Shown piece after piece: positions 25,004 to 32,575 of a stretch of DNA of 64,000 nucleotides (the stretch's first letter is position 1; each line of letters starts with the position of its first letter). The notes beneath the pieces were generated by a model. That model was not told where the DNA came from. It saw only the letters and a list, made by a program, of their open reading frames with translations, and did no database searches. This DNA comes from an uncultured Fibrobacter sp. (GTDB lineage: Bacteria; Fibrobacterota; Fibrobacteria; Fibrobacterales; Fibrobacteraceae). Both the position numbers and the translations under genes were made by a program. Location of the stretch: contig CAMHOW010000002.1 of NCBI GenBank assembly GCA_946186895.1, forward strand, positions 48,227-112,226, read 5' to 3'.

Positions 25004-25525
25004 CTACACATTCCCGGCGGGTTTGACCACCGTAAGCGTCCAATAATCTCCCGTTTTCTTTCGGGATAACACCCTTATACCGTCGGCCACCAGGGCCCCG
25101 GGCACGTTTTCTATGGGCGAGCCTTCGTCTAGGTAGATGTCGAGCTCACGACCAGCCGGGAAGCCGCCCATCACCAGGCGGGCCCGGACCGAATTACCTG
25201 GGCAGACCACGCCCCGCAAGTCCAGCACCTTCGGGAAATCCACCTTCAGGCTCTCCGGAATGGGCGCCGTCTTGGACCGCTCGCAGAACTCCACTATGGC
25301 CTCGGCGTTCATCTCTGGGTTCTGCACCCACTCCCCCATGGGAATTTCGGAGGGGGCCTTGGCCAAAAACCAGGATAGACCATCGGTGCCGGTAAGACTT
25401 ACAGAACACTCCCTGCGAATCCAGTCTGTGCAGGCATATGTCAAGAGCTGCACCAGAGAATTGCCGAAACCCTCTTTTTTTCGATTGTTTTCAACCCAGA
25501 CTAGCAGCGGATTCTTACCCATCAT
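25004..25525 (-). CDS. TusA/SirA-like sulfurtransferase domain protein
   Basis: 173 residues. Residues of about 99-170 match the TusA fold: VLDLRGVVCPGNSVRARL with the active Cys in the L-R-G-x-x-C-P motif, then IYLDEGSPIENVPGALVADGIRVL. Residues 1-95 form an extra domain without a clear family (NSLVQLLTYACTDWIRREC, WFLAKAPSEIP). TusA proteins hand sulfur as a persulfide to tRNA thiolation or cofactor pathways; the ordinary protein is about 80 residues. ATG 25525 or 25522; no strong Shine-Dalgarno sequence. Confidence 0.7.
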   Translation of the reverse strand: MMGKNPLLVWVENNRKKEGFGNSLVQLLTYACTDWIRRECSVSLTGTDGLSWFLAKAPSEIPMGEWVQNPEMNAEAIVEFCERSKTAPIPESLKVDFPKVLDLRGVVCPGNSVRARLVMGGFPAGRELDIYLDEGSPIENVPGALVADGIRVLSRKKTGDYWTLTVVKPAGNV

Positions 25526-25626
25526 CGGGAAAAACTACCAAATAATCAGAAAAAAACGTAGAAAAGATTTCTTAACATTTCTATATTTCGCCCCAAGCAT
25601 TCAAGTATGCAAAGGTTTTTGGAATT

Positions 25627-27162
25627 ATGATAAACAGTGTCCTACTCTATGCGATGTTCGTTGTCTATGTCATCGCAGGCGTTGGCTTGGTCATTTACGG
25701 CTTCAGTTGCTATTACAGTATTTACCTGTTCTTAAAGAATAGCCGAAAGACGCGTCTTACCGACCGCAAGAATATCCTCCAGTTTTACCGCGAACATTCC
25801 ATGGCGGACCTGCCCCAGGTCACCACACAGCTCCCTGTGTTCAACGAGGCCAACTGTGTAGAGCGACTGCTAGAGGCGGTCTGCGCTATCGACTACCCCA
25901 AGGACAAGCACGAGATCCAGGTTCTGGACGACTCCACCGACGAGTGCTACGAAGTGGCCAAGAAGAAGGTGGAAGAACTGGCCGCCAAGGGTTACGATAT
26001 CAAGCTTATCCACCGTACGAACCGCTCCGAGTTCAAGGCCGGCGCCCTCAAGGAGGCCATGGAAGTGGCAAAGGGCGATTTCCTCGCCATCTTCGACGCC
26101 GACTTCGTACCGGAGAAGGACTTCCTCCTCAAGACCATCCCCTACCTGGTGATGGACGAGAAGATTGGCCTGGTCCAGGGCCGCTGGGGCCACCTGAACC
26201 GCACCGAATCCGGTCTAACGCTCGCCCAGTCCATCGGTATCGACGGACACTTTGTGGTGGAACAGTCTGCCCGTAGCTGGGGCAAGCTGTTCATGAACTT
26301 CAACGGCACCGCCGGCGTATGGCGCAAGCAGGCTATTTACGGCGGTGGCGGCTGGGAAGGCGACACCCTGACCGAAGACATGGACCTTTCTTACCGTAGC
26401 CAGCTGGCCGGTTGGAAGATGAAGTTCGTGTTCGACGTGATTGTGCCTGCCGAACTCCCCAACGACATCAACGCCTTCAAGGCTCAGCAGTTCCGTTGGG
26501 CCAAGGGTTCTATCCAGACTGCCATCAAGATTTTGCCCCGGGTGCTTAAGTCCAAGGTTCCCTTCCGCGTAAAGATTGGCGCCATCTTGCATACCACGCA
26601 CTATTCGATTCACCCCTGCATGTTGTTTACCGCCCTCTGCGCATGGCCGCTGCTCGCCTTCTTTGAACCGGTGGCACACCTGCCGGGTTGGGCCTACACC
26701 ATCGGCTTCAGCTTTATCTTCCTTGCCGCTATCGCTCCTTCTGTTCTTTACTTTGTGGCCCAGCGCTGCTCCGGCTATACCGGCTGGAAAATCCGCCTGC
26801 TCAGCCTGCCTATCTTGATGGCTCTTGGCGTGGGCATCGCCGTGAGCAACTCTCGCGCCGTGTTCTCCGCCATCATCGGAAGCAAGGGCAGTTTCGTGCG
26901 CACCCCCAAGAGCGGCGGCTCCAAGAAAAAGGCCAAGAGCCACTACGCCCAGAAGTTCCCCTGGCAGGCCGTCATCGAACTTGGCGTTGGCGTTTACTGC
27001 ATCTTCGGTCTTCTGGAATACATCGGCGCCCAGAAGTTCATCATCGGACCGTTCCTCGCCCTCTATGCCGTCGGTTTCCTTTCCGTGAGCGTGCTTTCCT
27101 TTATGCACTACATCGGAAACATCATCGAGATGCACCGGGCTAAGAAGAATTCAGAATCCTGA
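25627..27162 (+). CDS. Processive-type GT2 glycosyltransferase (cellulose/mannan synthase-like)
   Basis: 511 residues. One N-terminal membrane helix (residues 5-30), a GT-A domain, then four or more C-terminal helices. Motifs: QLPVFNEANCVERLL, VLDDSTDE, DADF, TEDMDLSYR and QQFRWAKGS, i.e. the D,D,D,Q(Q/R)xRW set of processive GT2 enzymes, closest in pattern to the CslA/CESA-like group. It probably makes a beta-linked polysaccharide at the inner membrane from a nucleotide sugar; donor and product are unknown. It is alone on the plus strand, convergent with the pilin cluster. The C-terminal loop has a Lys-rich patch (GGSKKKAKS). Confidence 0.85.
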   Translation: MINSVLLYAMFVVYVIAGVGLVIYGFSCYYSIYLFLKNSRKTRLTDRKNILQFYREHSMADLPQVTTQLPVFNEANCVERLLEAVCAIDYPKDKHEIQVLDDSTDECYEVAKKKVEELAAKGYDIKLIHRTNRSEFKAGALKEAMEVAKGDFLAIFDADFVPEKDFLLKTIPYLVMDEKIGLVQGRWGHLNRTESGLTLAQSIGIDGHFVVEQSARSWGKLFMNFNGTAGVWRKQAIYGGGGWEGDTLTEDMDLSYRSQLAGWKMKFVFDVIVPAELPNDINAFKAQQFRWAKGSIQTAIKILPRVLKSKVPFRVKIGAILHTTHYSIHPCMLFTALCAWPLLAFFEPVAHLPGWAYTIGFSFIFLAAIAPSVLYFVAQRCSGYTGWKIRLLSLPILMALGVGIAVSNSRAVFSAIIGSKGSFVRTPKSGGSKKKAKSHYAQKFPWQAVIELGVGVYCIFGLLEYIGAQKFIIGPFLALYAVGFLSVSVLSFMHYIGNIIEMHRAKKNSES

Positions 27163-27205
27163 TTTCGGAGTTCGGAATTATCGAAGGACTCAAGAAGTTC
27201 TGAGA
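27157..27205. repeat. AATTCGGA-type repeat between convergent genes
   Basis: GAATTCAGAATCCTGATTTC then GGAGTTCGGAATTATCG, one of several copies of a degenerate (G)AATTCGGA(A/G)TTCGGA repeat in the window. It starts within the last codons of the GT2 gene. No typical terminator with a T tract is seen between the two genes. Confidence 0.6.
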
Positions 27206-27220
27206 AATTCAAAGAAGCAA

Positions 27221-27445
27221 TTAATAACGATTAGAGATTGATTTCGGGTCTGGGTTAACCACGACCCGGTTTTTAGTTTGTATCAAGTCCTGCAAGAGCG
27301 CTTCCGTGCTGGTCTGGTAATCCCGCTGCAGCCGCACGTAATCCCCATGCATGCCCTTCCACACGCCAAAAGCCACTAGCGTAACAATTCCAGCGCAGGC
27401 CATAGCCACCAGCAGTTCTATCAACGTGAAGCCGTCTCTACGCAT
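27221..27445 (-). CDS. Very short prepilin-type protein (GspJ/PilW-like N-terminus)
   Basis: 74 residues. The ATG at 27445 follows AAGGA with a 7-nt spacer and overlaps the upstream gene by 25 nt. Leader MRRDG^FTLIELLVAMACAGIVTLVAFGVW is a perfect class III prepilin signal with Glu+5. Only about 45 residues follow the helix (QTSTEALLQDLIQTKNRVVV), so the usual beta domain is missing. Either a naturally minimal pseudopilin or a truncated gene; the DNA after the stop shows no continuation. Confidence 0.75.
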   Translation of the reverse strand: MRRDGFTLIELLVAMACAGIVTLVAFGVWKGMHGDYVRLQRDYQTSTEALLQDLIQTKNRVVVNPDPKSISNRY

Positions 27446-27807
27446 TTCACAATCCTTTTCAAGGTCAGGTCGTTCCAGTAACCAGACGTTTCGTGGACAA
27501 CGGTCCATTGTAACGGCACCCCACCGGGAATCCGTTCAAAAGACAGGACAAAATCGATGCCCTGCCGCGATACCGGAACCGTAACCACAGAAGTGTCTCC
27601 GGCATCTTTCTTGGGCTTTACACAGGAGCTCGGGGTGGCCACCTGTTCTTCCATCAGTGCGACGGCCTCCAGCAGCGCATGGCCCTTCTTTGCCTCACGT
27701 TCCTTCAGTTGCAAGAAGCCCCCGATAACGTGCCCGATACCCGCAGCCCCTATGGAAAGGACGACCGCGGCCACCAGGACCTCCATCAGGGTAAACCCGC
27801 GCTTCAT
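27421..27807 (-). CDS. PilV/GspI-like pseudopilin
   Basis: 128 residues. The ATG at 27807 overlaps the previous stop (ATGA). Leader MKRG^FTLMEVLVAAVVLSIGAAGIGHVIGGFLQLKE is canonical. The ectodomain is short (ATPSSCVKPKKDAGDTSVVTVPV, LSFERIPGGVPLQWTV). Part of the secretin-pilT cluster and probably incorporated in the same pseudopilus as the flanking PilX-like protein. Confidence 0.83.
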   Translation of the reverse strand: MKRGFTLMEVLVAAVVLSIGAAGIGHVIGGFLQLKEREAKKGHALLEAVALMEEQVATPSSCVKPKKDAGDTSVVTVPVSRQGIDFVLSFERIPGGVPLQWTVVHETSGYWNDLTLKRIVKCVETASR

Positions 27808-28634
27808 AGGCGCCCCCAAATTTTACGCTTGCCCTCTACAAAGGCCGGGAATATGGAGCCGTCATAGACTTCGCCCCAGGCAGACACCATCACCAACGGA
27901 AACAGCCCCTGGGCACGGTCCTGCAGCTGAAAACCGGAAGCCAGCACTACTCCGTGGAAACGGACATCATCTTCTGCGCGAAAGTTCCCCCGAGTGACAA
28001 GCTCCAGATACCCGACAGAAACGTCTCCCTGAAAAACTACGTCTCCCAGAGTATAGAGACGTAGCGTATCAAAATGGGCCTGGCCGCGAATAAGCGTCGT
28101 TCCATCTACCCAGAAGTTCGCGGACCGCACCGTATCGGCGAAGCTCATTTCCAGATCGCCCTGGTGGATTACGCCAGACATAAACGGCTCACCCTGAAAA
28201 TAGCGCTTATTCCCATACAGGGCCTTTTCAGGGGCACCTTCCAGAATCCGCTTTTCCAAGTCGGTCCTGTAATTTGAAGCCCCTCTGTTCCAGTCCCAGA
28301 ATGAGACCTCATAGGGTTCGGTACCGGCGACAACGCAAAGCGGGGCGCTGGACTTTTCCGCATCAACAATCGTGCAAATTTTTTCCCAGGGGCCAAAAGG
28401 TTCCGCCTGTACACGGGGGAGTTCCGGATAGTACCCCGCAGGAAACCCCTGCAAGTGCAACAATAGCGCAGATTCAGCCCTGTAGAATTCCTCAAAGTCC
28501 GCCTTATAACGGGCAAGCACAGGATTTACCCTGCCTGCCGATTTCAAGAGCGTGGTAAAGAGCAGAGTCAAAGCCAGCAACAAGATTGTCACTAGGGGTA
28601 ACACGAATCCGCGGGAACTAGGGCGCCGAGCCAT
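27804..28634 (-). CDS. PilX/GspK-like protein with beta-helix-like stretch
   Basis: 276 residues; ATG 28634 overlaps the upstream gene by 17 nt. MARRPSSRGFVLPLVTILLLALTLLFTTLLK is a basic leader plus hydrophobic helix like PilX, with a non-canonical processing site (GFVLP, no Glu5). Residues of about 155-230 show a polar repeat pattern (GVIHQGDLEMSFADTV, TLGDVVFQGDVSVGYLEL, RFHGVVLASGF) resembling a bactofilin-type or beta-helix fold. The giant pilin gene at 19.3 kb has a comparable stretch after its helix, so the two are probably related subunits of two pilus systems. Confidence 0.72.
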   Translation of the reverse strand: MARRPSSRGFVLPLVTILLLALTLLFTTLLKSAGRVNPVLARYKADFEEFYRAESALLLHLQGFPAGYYPELPRVQAEPFGPWEKICTIVDAEKSSAPLCVVAGTEPYEVSFWDWNRGASNYRTDLEKRILEGAPEKALYGNKRYFQGEPFMSGVIHQGDLEMSFADTVRSANFWVDGTTLIRGQAHFDTLRLYTLGDVVFQGDVSVGYLELVTRGNFRAEDDVRFHGVVLASGFQLQDRAQGLFPLVMVSAWGEVYDGSIFPAFVEGKRKIWGRL

Positions 28635-29655
28635 TGACCACCTCCAATTCCCTGCCGCCGCACACCAAAACAACTCGGTCGCGGAGTATAGACCTTACCC
28701 TATATGCATCAAGGGTATCGCCAGCCTTTTTTATAACCGGCATGCCGCCGAACAGCCCCGAAAACAATCTGCCATCAACGATTCCGCGGATCTCCAGCGG
28801 AGGCTTTGGGCAGTCGGGGGCGATATCTGCCGATTTCGGGCACGAATTTTTCACCACGTCACCGGACCTGGGTTCTTTTGATACGGGTTCTGTCGCGGGT
28901 AGAGTAAGCCGAGGAGCCTCCGGACCGGGAATATTCCCGCGCCCAGGTTCAAGAGTTTTCCATGCCAAAAGTCCAGCCACCATTACCGTCAATAATAGAA
29001 TTATAGACAAGGCGACCCGCAGACCTTTTCTCACGGGTTCAAGATGCAGACCCTTCCAGAACGGGTCCTTCGCCGCCCTCTGAAGGAGCACGGCCGATTC
29101 TCCCGTCGGGTCATCGAAACGCCCCTCAATATATTCAAGGGTGCCGTACTTAAATGATGATGTACCGGAAAACAGGGGGTCCCGTCGCAAGAATTCATCC
29201 ATCCTTTGCAATCGCTCAGTGGCCAATTTCTTCCCGCTAGGACCTCCATAGCCCCGTTCCTCGGACCAATGGCAAAGCCTACCCTCGTAAAAGACCAACA
29301 CGTAGAGGACTGCATCAACAATGGCCGCATAGCGGAAATTCCCATTCCCTTCACAGGAACGCATCTGTTCGTCGGCACGGGCATACAGGAACAGCGCCCT
29401 AGGCAAGATGCGATGCCCCCGCAACAGACGCCCGCACGGTAAGTCGCCCTGCTCTGCAAGAATCACCAGGTAGCGATGGCGGCGGCCCTCCGAAGAATTG
29501 AAGGAAAGCAGTTTCCAGAATTTCGGTAGCTGTTCCGCATCCGGAAAATCCCTGTGGAAAAAATCTGCAAGTTCCTCTTCCGTGGGATTCTGGCCAAAGC
29601 CTGTCACCAGCTCCCAGGTACAAATCCTGGCTGGAACACCCTGGACACGCGCCAT
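28618..29655 (-). CDS. Fused inner-membrane pilus/secretion adaptor (GspL/PilM-like plus PilP/GspC-like)
   Basis: 345 residues. Residues 1-210 are cytosolic and resemble the GspL/PilM-type platform (RYAAIVDAVLYVLVFYEGRLCHW). One membrane helix spans about 212-232 (LRVALSIILLLTVMVAGLLAW). A Pro-rich periplasmic linker leads to a C-terminal domain (283-345: LEIRGIVDGRLFSGLFGG, VIKKAGDTLDAYRVRSIL, RVVLVCGGRELEVV) with the fold pattern of GspC-HR/PilP, which docks on the secretin N0 domain. The ATG shares its A with the secretin stop (TGATG). One protein may replace the usual PilM-N-P or GspL-C pair. The assignment rests on topology and pattern. Confidence 0.6.
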   Translation of the reverse strand: MARVQGVPARICTWELVTGFGQNPTEEELADFFHRDFPDAEQLPKFWKLLSFNSSEGRRHRYLVILAEQGDLPCGRLLRGHRILPRALFLYARADEQMRSCEGNGNFRYAAIVDAVLYVLVFYEGRLCHWSEERGYGGPSGKKLATERLQRMDEFLRRDPLFSGTSSFKYGTLEYIEGRFDDPTGESAVLLQRAAKDPFWKGLHLEPVRKGLRVALSIILLLTVMVAGLLAWKTLEPGRGNIPGPEAPRLTLPATEPVSKEPRSGDVVKNSCPKSADIAPDCPKPPLEIRGIVDGRLFSGLFGGMPVIKKAGDTLDAYRVRSILRDRVVLVCGGRELEVVNGSAP

Positions 29656-31361
29656 CAGAACTTCACCTCCGGAGTGATGAAGATGGCCAGCTCGCTTTCT
29701 TCTTCCTCTTCACTCTCGTAACTGAAAAGCCTGCCGATAAACGGGATGCTCCCCAGAAAGGGAACGGCCGTGCGCACCTCGGTGCGGTTCTTGCGTACCA
29801 ACCCTCCTAGGCAAAGGGTCTCGCCGTTCTTCAACAGCACCATCGTCTTTAGGTTCCGGGTGCTGATATCCCGCGGGCCGTCACCGGAGCTGCGTCCCGC
29901 CGTCTTGATTTCGGGAGCCACGTCCAGAGTGATGACGCCCTCCCGAGTTACCGACGGAGTAAGTTCCAGAGATATGCCGTCGTTGAAGGAACGGTAGTCC
30001 GTAATGGGGTAACCTTCGGCACTCACCTGGCTTACCAGGTAGTAAACCGTATTGGTTACGTTCAGTTCCGCCTTGTTGCCGTTCAACGTGGTGAGCCTTG
30101 GGCGTGCCAAAACTTTAGCCAGGTTGTTCTCCTCCATAGAGGCAAGCTCCATCTCAAAACGGTCAGGCAGTATGCCGATCTTGCCGACGGCTCCCTTACC
30201 GGAAGCGTCCTTACCCAGAAAATCCAGGAAACCCTTCAGGCCTAAATCCCCCTCTTTTGTTCGCCGGCCTGTGCCGCCCCGCAACCCGATTTCAAAAGCC
30301 TTACCTTTCCGGAATTCAACGATAACACAGGAAAGCGTCACCTGCATCAGGGGAACGTCTATCTTCTGCAATAAGGCCGTTGCGGTCTCAATCTTGTCGG
30401 CAGACCCCGAAAGCAATACTGCATTCTGCTCCTTCGCCTCGGACACCGTCATCTCGTTTCCAGAAAACATCTTGCCCAACTGCTGCAAGGCCTTTTCGCA
30501 CTGGATATGCTTCAGCGGGTAAAGCCTGGTTTCAGAAAAGGGATTCCTGGCTCCGCCTTCTGATACAGACAAAGTATTAGAATCCAGACGAAAGGCATAA
30601 CGGCTCCCTCGAAATATTGACTGCAAGAAATCCGAAAGTTCCACCTCGGTAAAATCTAGACGGACCTTTTCTTCCAGATTTCCATACAGGGCAAGGTTCA
30701 GCTCCGCAAGTGTCGCAAGCTCCTTTAAGGCCTCCGCTATGGGGACCCCGTCCAGATGGGCCTCGTACAGCTCACCGTTTTTCCAGATTCTGGGAGTATT
30801 CTGGGCGGCCCCGCGGAAATCAGTACCGGAAGGTGTCGTAGATGTCCGAACCATCAGGCACCCATTTTTCTTTTCCACCATAAGACCGTTGATTTCCATC
30901 AGGGAACGGAAGGCCCGTTCCGGAGGCAGGCTGCGGATACTGCCCGAAATCCGCCCCTGGACATCGGCATTCCACAAGATGTTCAACCCCGTAGTGGCAC
31001 TGTACTCTTCTAAAAATTCCAGGACATCCTTTTCCTGCACCTGCACAGAGACCAGGGAATCCTGAAGCCGGATGTCGCTTTTTCCCCGATGCTTGCGGGG
31101 CTGAATTACAAGCAGGCTCTCTTTCTGGACAAGTTCCAACCCGTTTGATTCGCACAGGGCAGAAAGTCCCTCCATCAGGGAGACTCCCTCCAGATGAAAT
31201 GTCACCCGCCGGTCCACAGCAGCATCTACCATGACGGGAACATCGTATGCCAAAGACAAGCTGCGGGCCACCTCCTGCACGGGGGTATCCACAAAATCCA
31301 GAGTCACTCCGGAAGAAAACGAGTAAAGGAAAAATAAGACGAGGGGGGCAAGGGTACGCAC
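29655..31361 (-). CDS. Secretin (GspD/PilQ family)
   Basis: 568 residues from a GTG with GGAGG seven bases upstream. Signal peptide (MRTLAPLVLFFLYSFSSG), then a STN/N0 domain (LDFVDTPVQEVARSLSLAYDVPVMVDA), a second similar domain (VQVQEKDVLEFLEEYSATTGLNILW), N1-like repeats, and the C-terminal secretin domain with VLARPRLTTLNGNKAEL and the hallmark PFLGSIPFIGRLFS. It forms the outer-membrane ring for pilus extrusion or type II-like export. Gene order places it between pilT and the fused adaptor. Confidence 0.93.
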   Translation of the reverse strand: MRTLAPLVLFFLYSFSSGVTLDFVDTPVQEVARSLSLAYDVPVMVDAAVDRRVTFHLEGVSLMEGLSALCESNGLELVQKESLLVIQPRKHRGKSDIRLQDSLVSVQVQEKDVLEFLEEYSATTGLNILWNADVQGRISGSIRSLPPERAFRSLMEINGLMVEKKNGCLMVRTSTTPSGTDFRGAAQNTPRIWKNGELYEAHLDGVPIAEALKELATLAELNLALYGNLEEKVRLDFTEVELSDFLQSIFRGSRYAFRLDSNTLSVSEGGARNPFSETRLYPLKHIQCEKALQQLGKMFSGNEMTVSEAKEQNAVLLSGSADKIETATALLQKIDVPLMQVTLSCVIVEFRKGKAFEIGLRGGTGRRTKEGDLGLKGFLDFLGKDASGKGAVGKIGILPDRFEMELASMEENNLAKVLARPRLTTLNGNKAELNVTNTVYYLVSQVSAEGYPITDYRSFNDGISLELTPSVTREGVITLDVAPEIKTAGRSSGDGPRDISTRNLKTMVLLKNGETLCLGGLVRKNRTEVRTAVPFLGSIPFIGRLFSYESEEEEESELAIFITPEVKF

Positions 31362-31471
31362 CGCAGGACCTCCATGAAAATCATATTCAAAAGAGATTCC
31401 TGCGGAATCCGCCGAAGAACGCCCACCGGCATTCCCAAAAACAAACTACAAAATTAAAAGGCCAAAGACAA

Positions 31472-32572
31472 CTACATCCAGCCACGTTCCGAAGTTCCGG
31501 TAATACCGCGAATCTTCAGTTCGAAGTCATCCCTGTTGGTGGCCGCGTTCAAAGCGACATCCAGGGAGATCTTTTCCTGGTTGTAGAGTTCCAGCAAGGA
31601 CTGGTCAAAGGTCTGGCTATGATACTGCATATGGCCTTCGGCAATGGCCGATTCCACCATGGCAAGCTTATCCTTGTCCTTGATGTATTCCTTGATGGCC
31701 GCCGTATTCACGAGGATTTCGGCAGCAGGCACACGACCCTTGCCGTCCTTGGTGGGCAACAAGCGAAGCGAGATAATGCCAGCCAAGACTTCTGCCAGCA
31801 GCAAGCGAATTTCGTCGTGCTGGTGAGGCGGGTACATAGAAAGCACACGCTGAATCGTTTCGGTAGCATTGGTGGTATGGATAGTAGCAAACACCATATG
31901 GCCCGTATCAGCAGCCGTAAGCGCAATAGCCATGGTTTCCAAGTCACGAATTTCGCCCACCAGCAATACATCGGGGTCCTGACGGAGGGCTGCACGCAAA
32001 GCGTTAGCATAAGACAAGGTGTCTACACCTAATTCGCGTTGAGAAATAATGGCCTTGTTGTCGTTGTAAAGGTATTCGATAGGGTCTTCAACCGTAATGA
32101 TGTTGACCGACTCATTCTGGTTGATGTAATCCAGCATGGAAGCCAAGGTCGTCGACTTACCGGAACCGGTTGTACCCGTCACCAGGATAAGCCCACGGCG
32201 TGTCAAAGCCAAGTCCTTGACCACCTCAGGCAAACCTAATTCCTCGAACGGCGGAATTTTCGCCTTGATGTGACGAATCACCACGGCAATGGTGCCACGC
32301 TGGCGGAACACGTTCACACGGAAACGGCCCATGTCGCGGGCGCCCACGGCAAAGTCGCATTCCTTGTTGGTTTCAAAGCGCTGTTTCTGGTCCCGGTTCA
32401 TGATATCGTCCAAGAAGGAATCCATCATGGCGGGGTCAATACGGGTATCGAAAATTTTTGTGAGAGTGCCGTTGATGCGGAAAATCGGAGGAGTCCCTAC
32501 GCGAATGTGCAAGTCAGAAGCCTTGCTCTTTACCATTTCGCGAAGGAGTTGTTCAATCCTTAAATCAGCCAT
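31472..32572 (-). CDS. pilT: PilT-type twitching ATPase
   Basis: 366 residues; GGAGG seven bases before the ATG. N-terminal domain SDLHIRVGTPPIFRING, Walker A GTTGSGKST (residues 133-141), Asp box TVEDPIEY, Walker B LLVGEIRDLET and His box TGHMVFATIHT, all as in PilT. PilT hexamers power pilus retraction. No pilB (assembly ATPase) or pilC is in this window, so these must lie elsewhere if the cluster builds a dynamic pilus. Confidence 0.95.
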   Translation of the reverse strand: MADLRIEQLLREMVKSKASDLHIRVGTPPIFRINGTLTKIFDTRIDPAMMDSFLDDIMNRDQKQRFETNKECDFAVGARDMGRFRVNVFRQRGTIAVVIRHIKAKIPPFEELGLPEVVKDLALTRRGLILVTGTTGSGKSTTLASMLDYINQNESVNIITVEDPIEYLYNDNKAIISQRELGVDTLSYANALRAALRQDPDVLLVGEIRDLETMAIALTAADTGHMVFATIHTTNATETIQRVLSMYPPHQHDEIRLLLAEVLAGIISLRLLPTKDGKGRVPAAEILVNTAAIKEYIKDKDKLAMVESAIAEGHMQYHSQTFDQSLLELYNQEKISLDVALNAATNRDDFELKIRGITGTSERGWM

Positions 32573-32575
32573 CTA

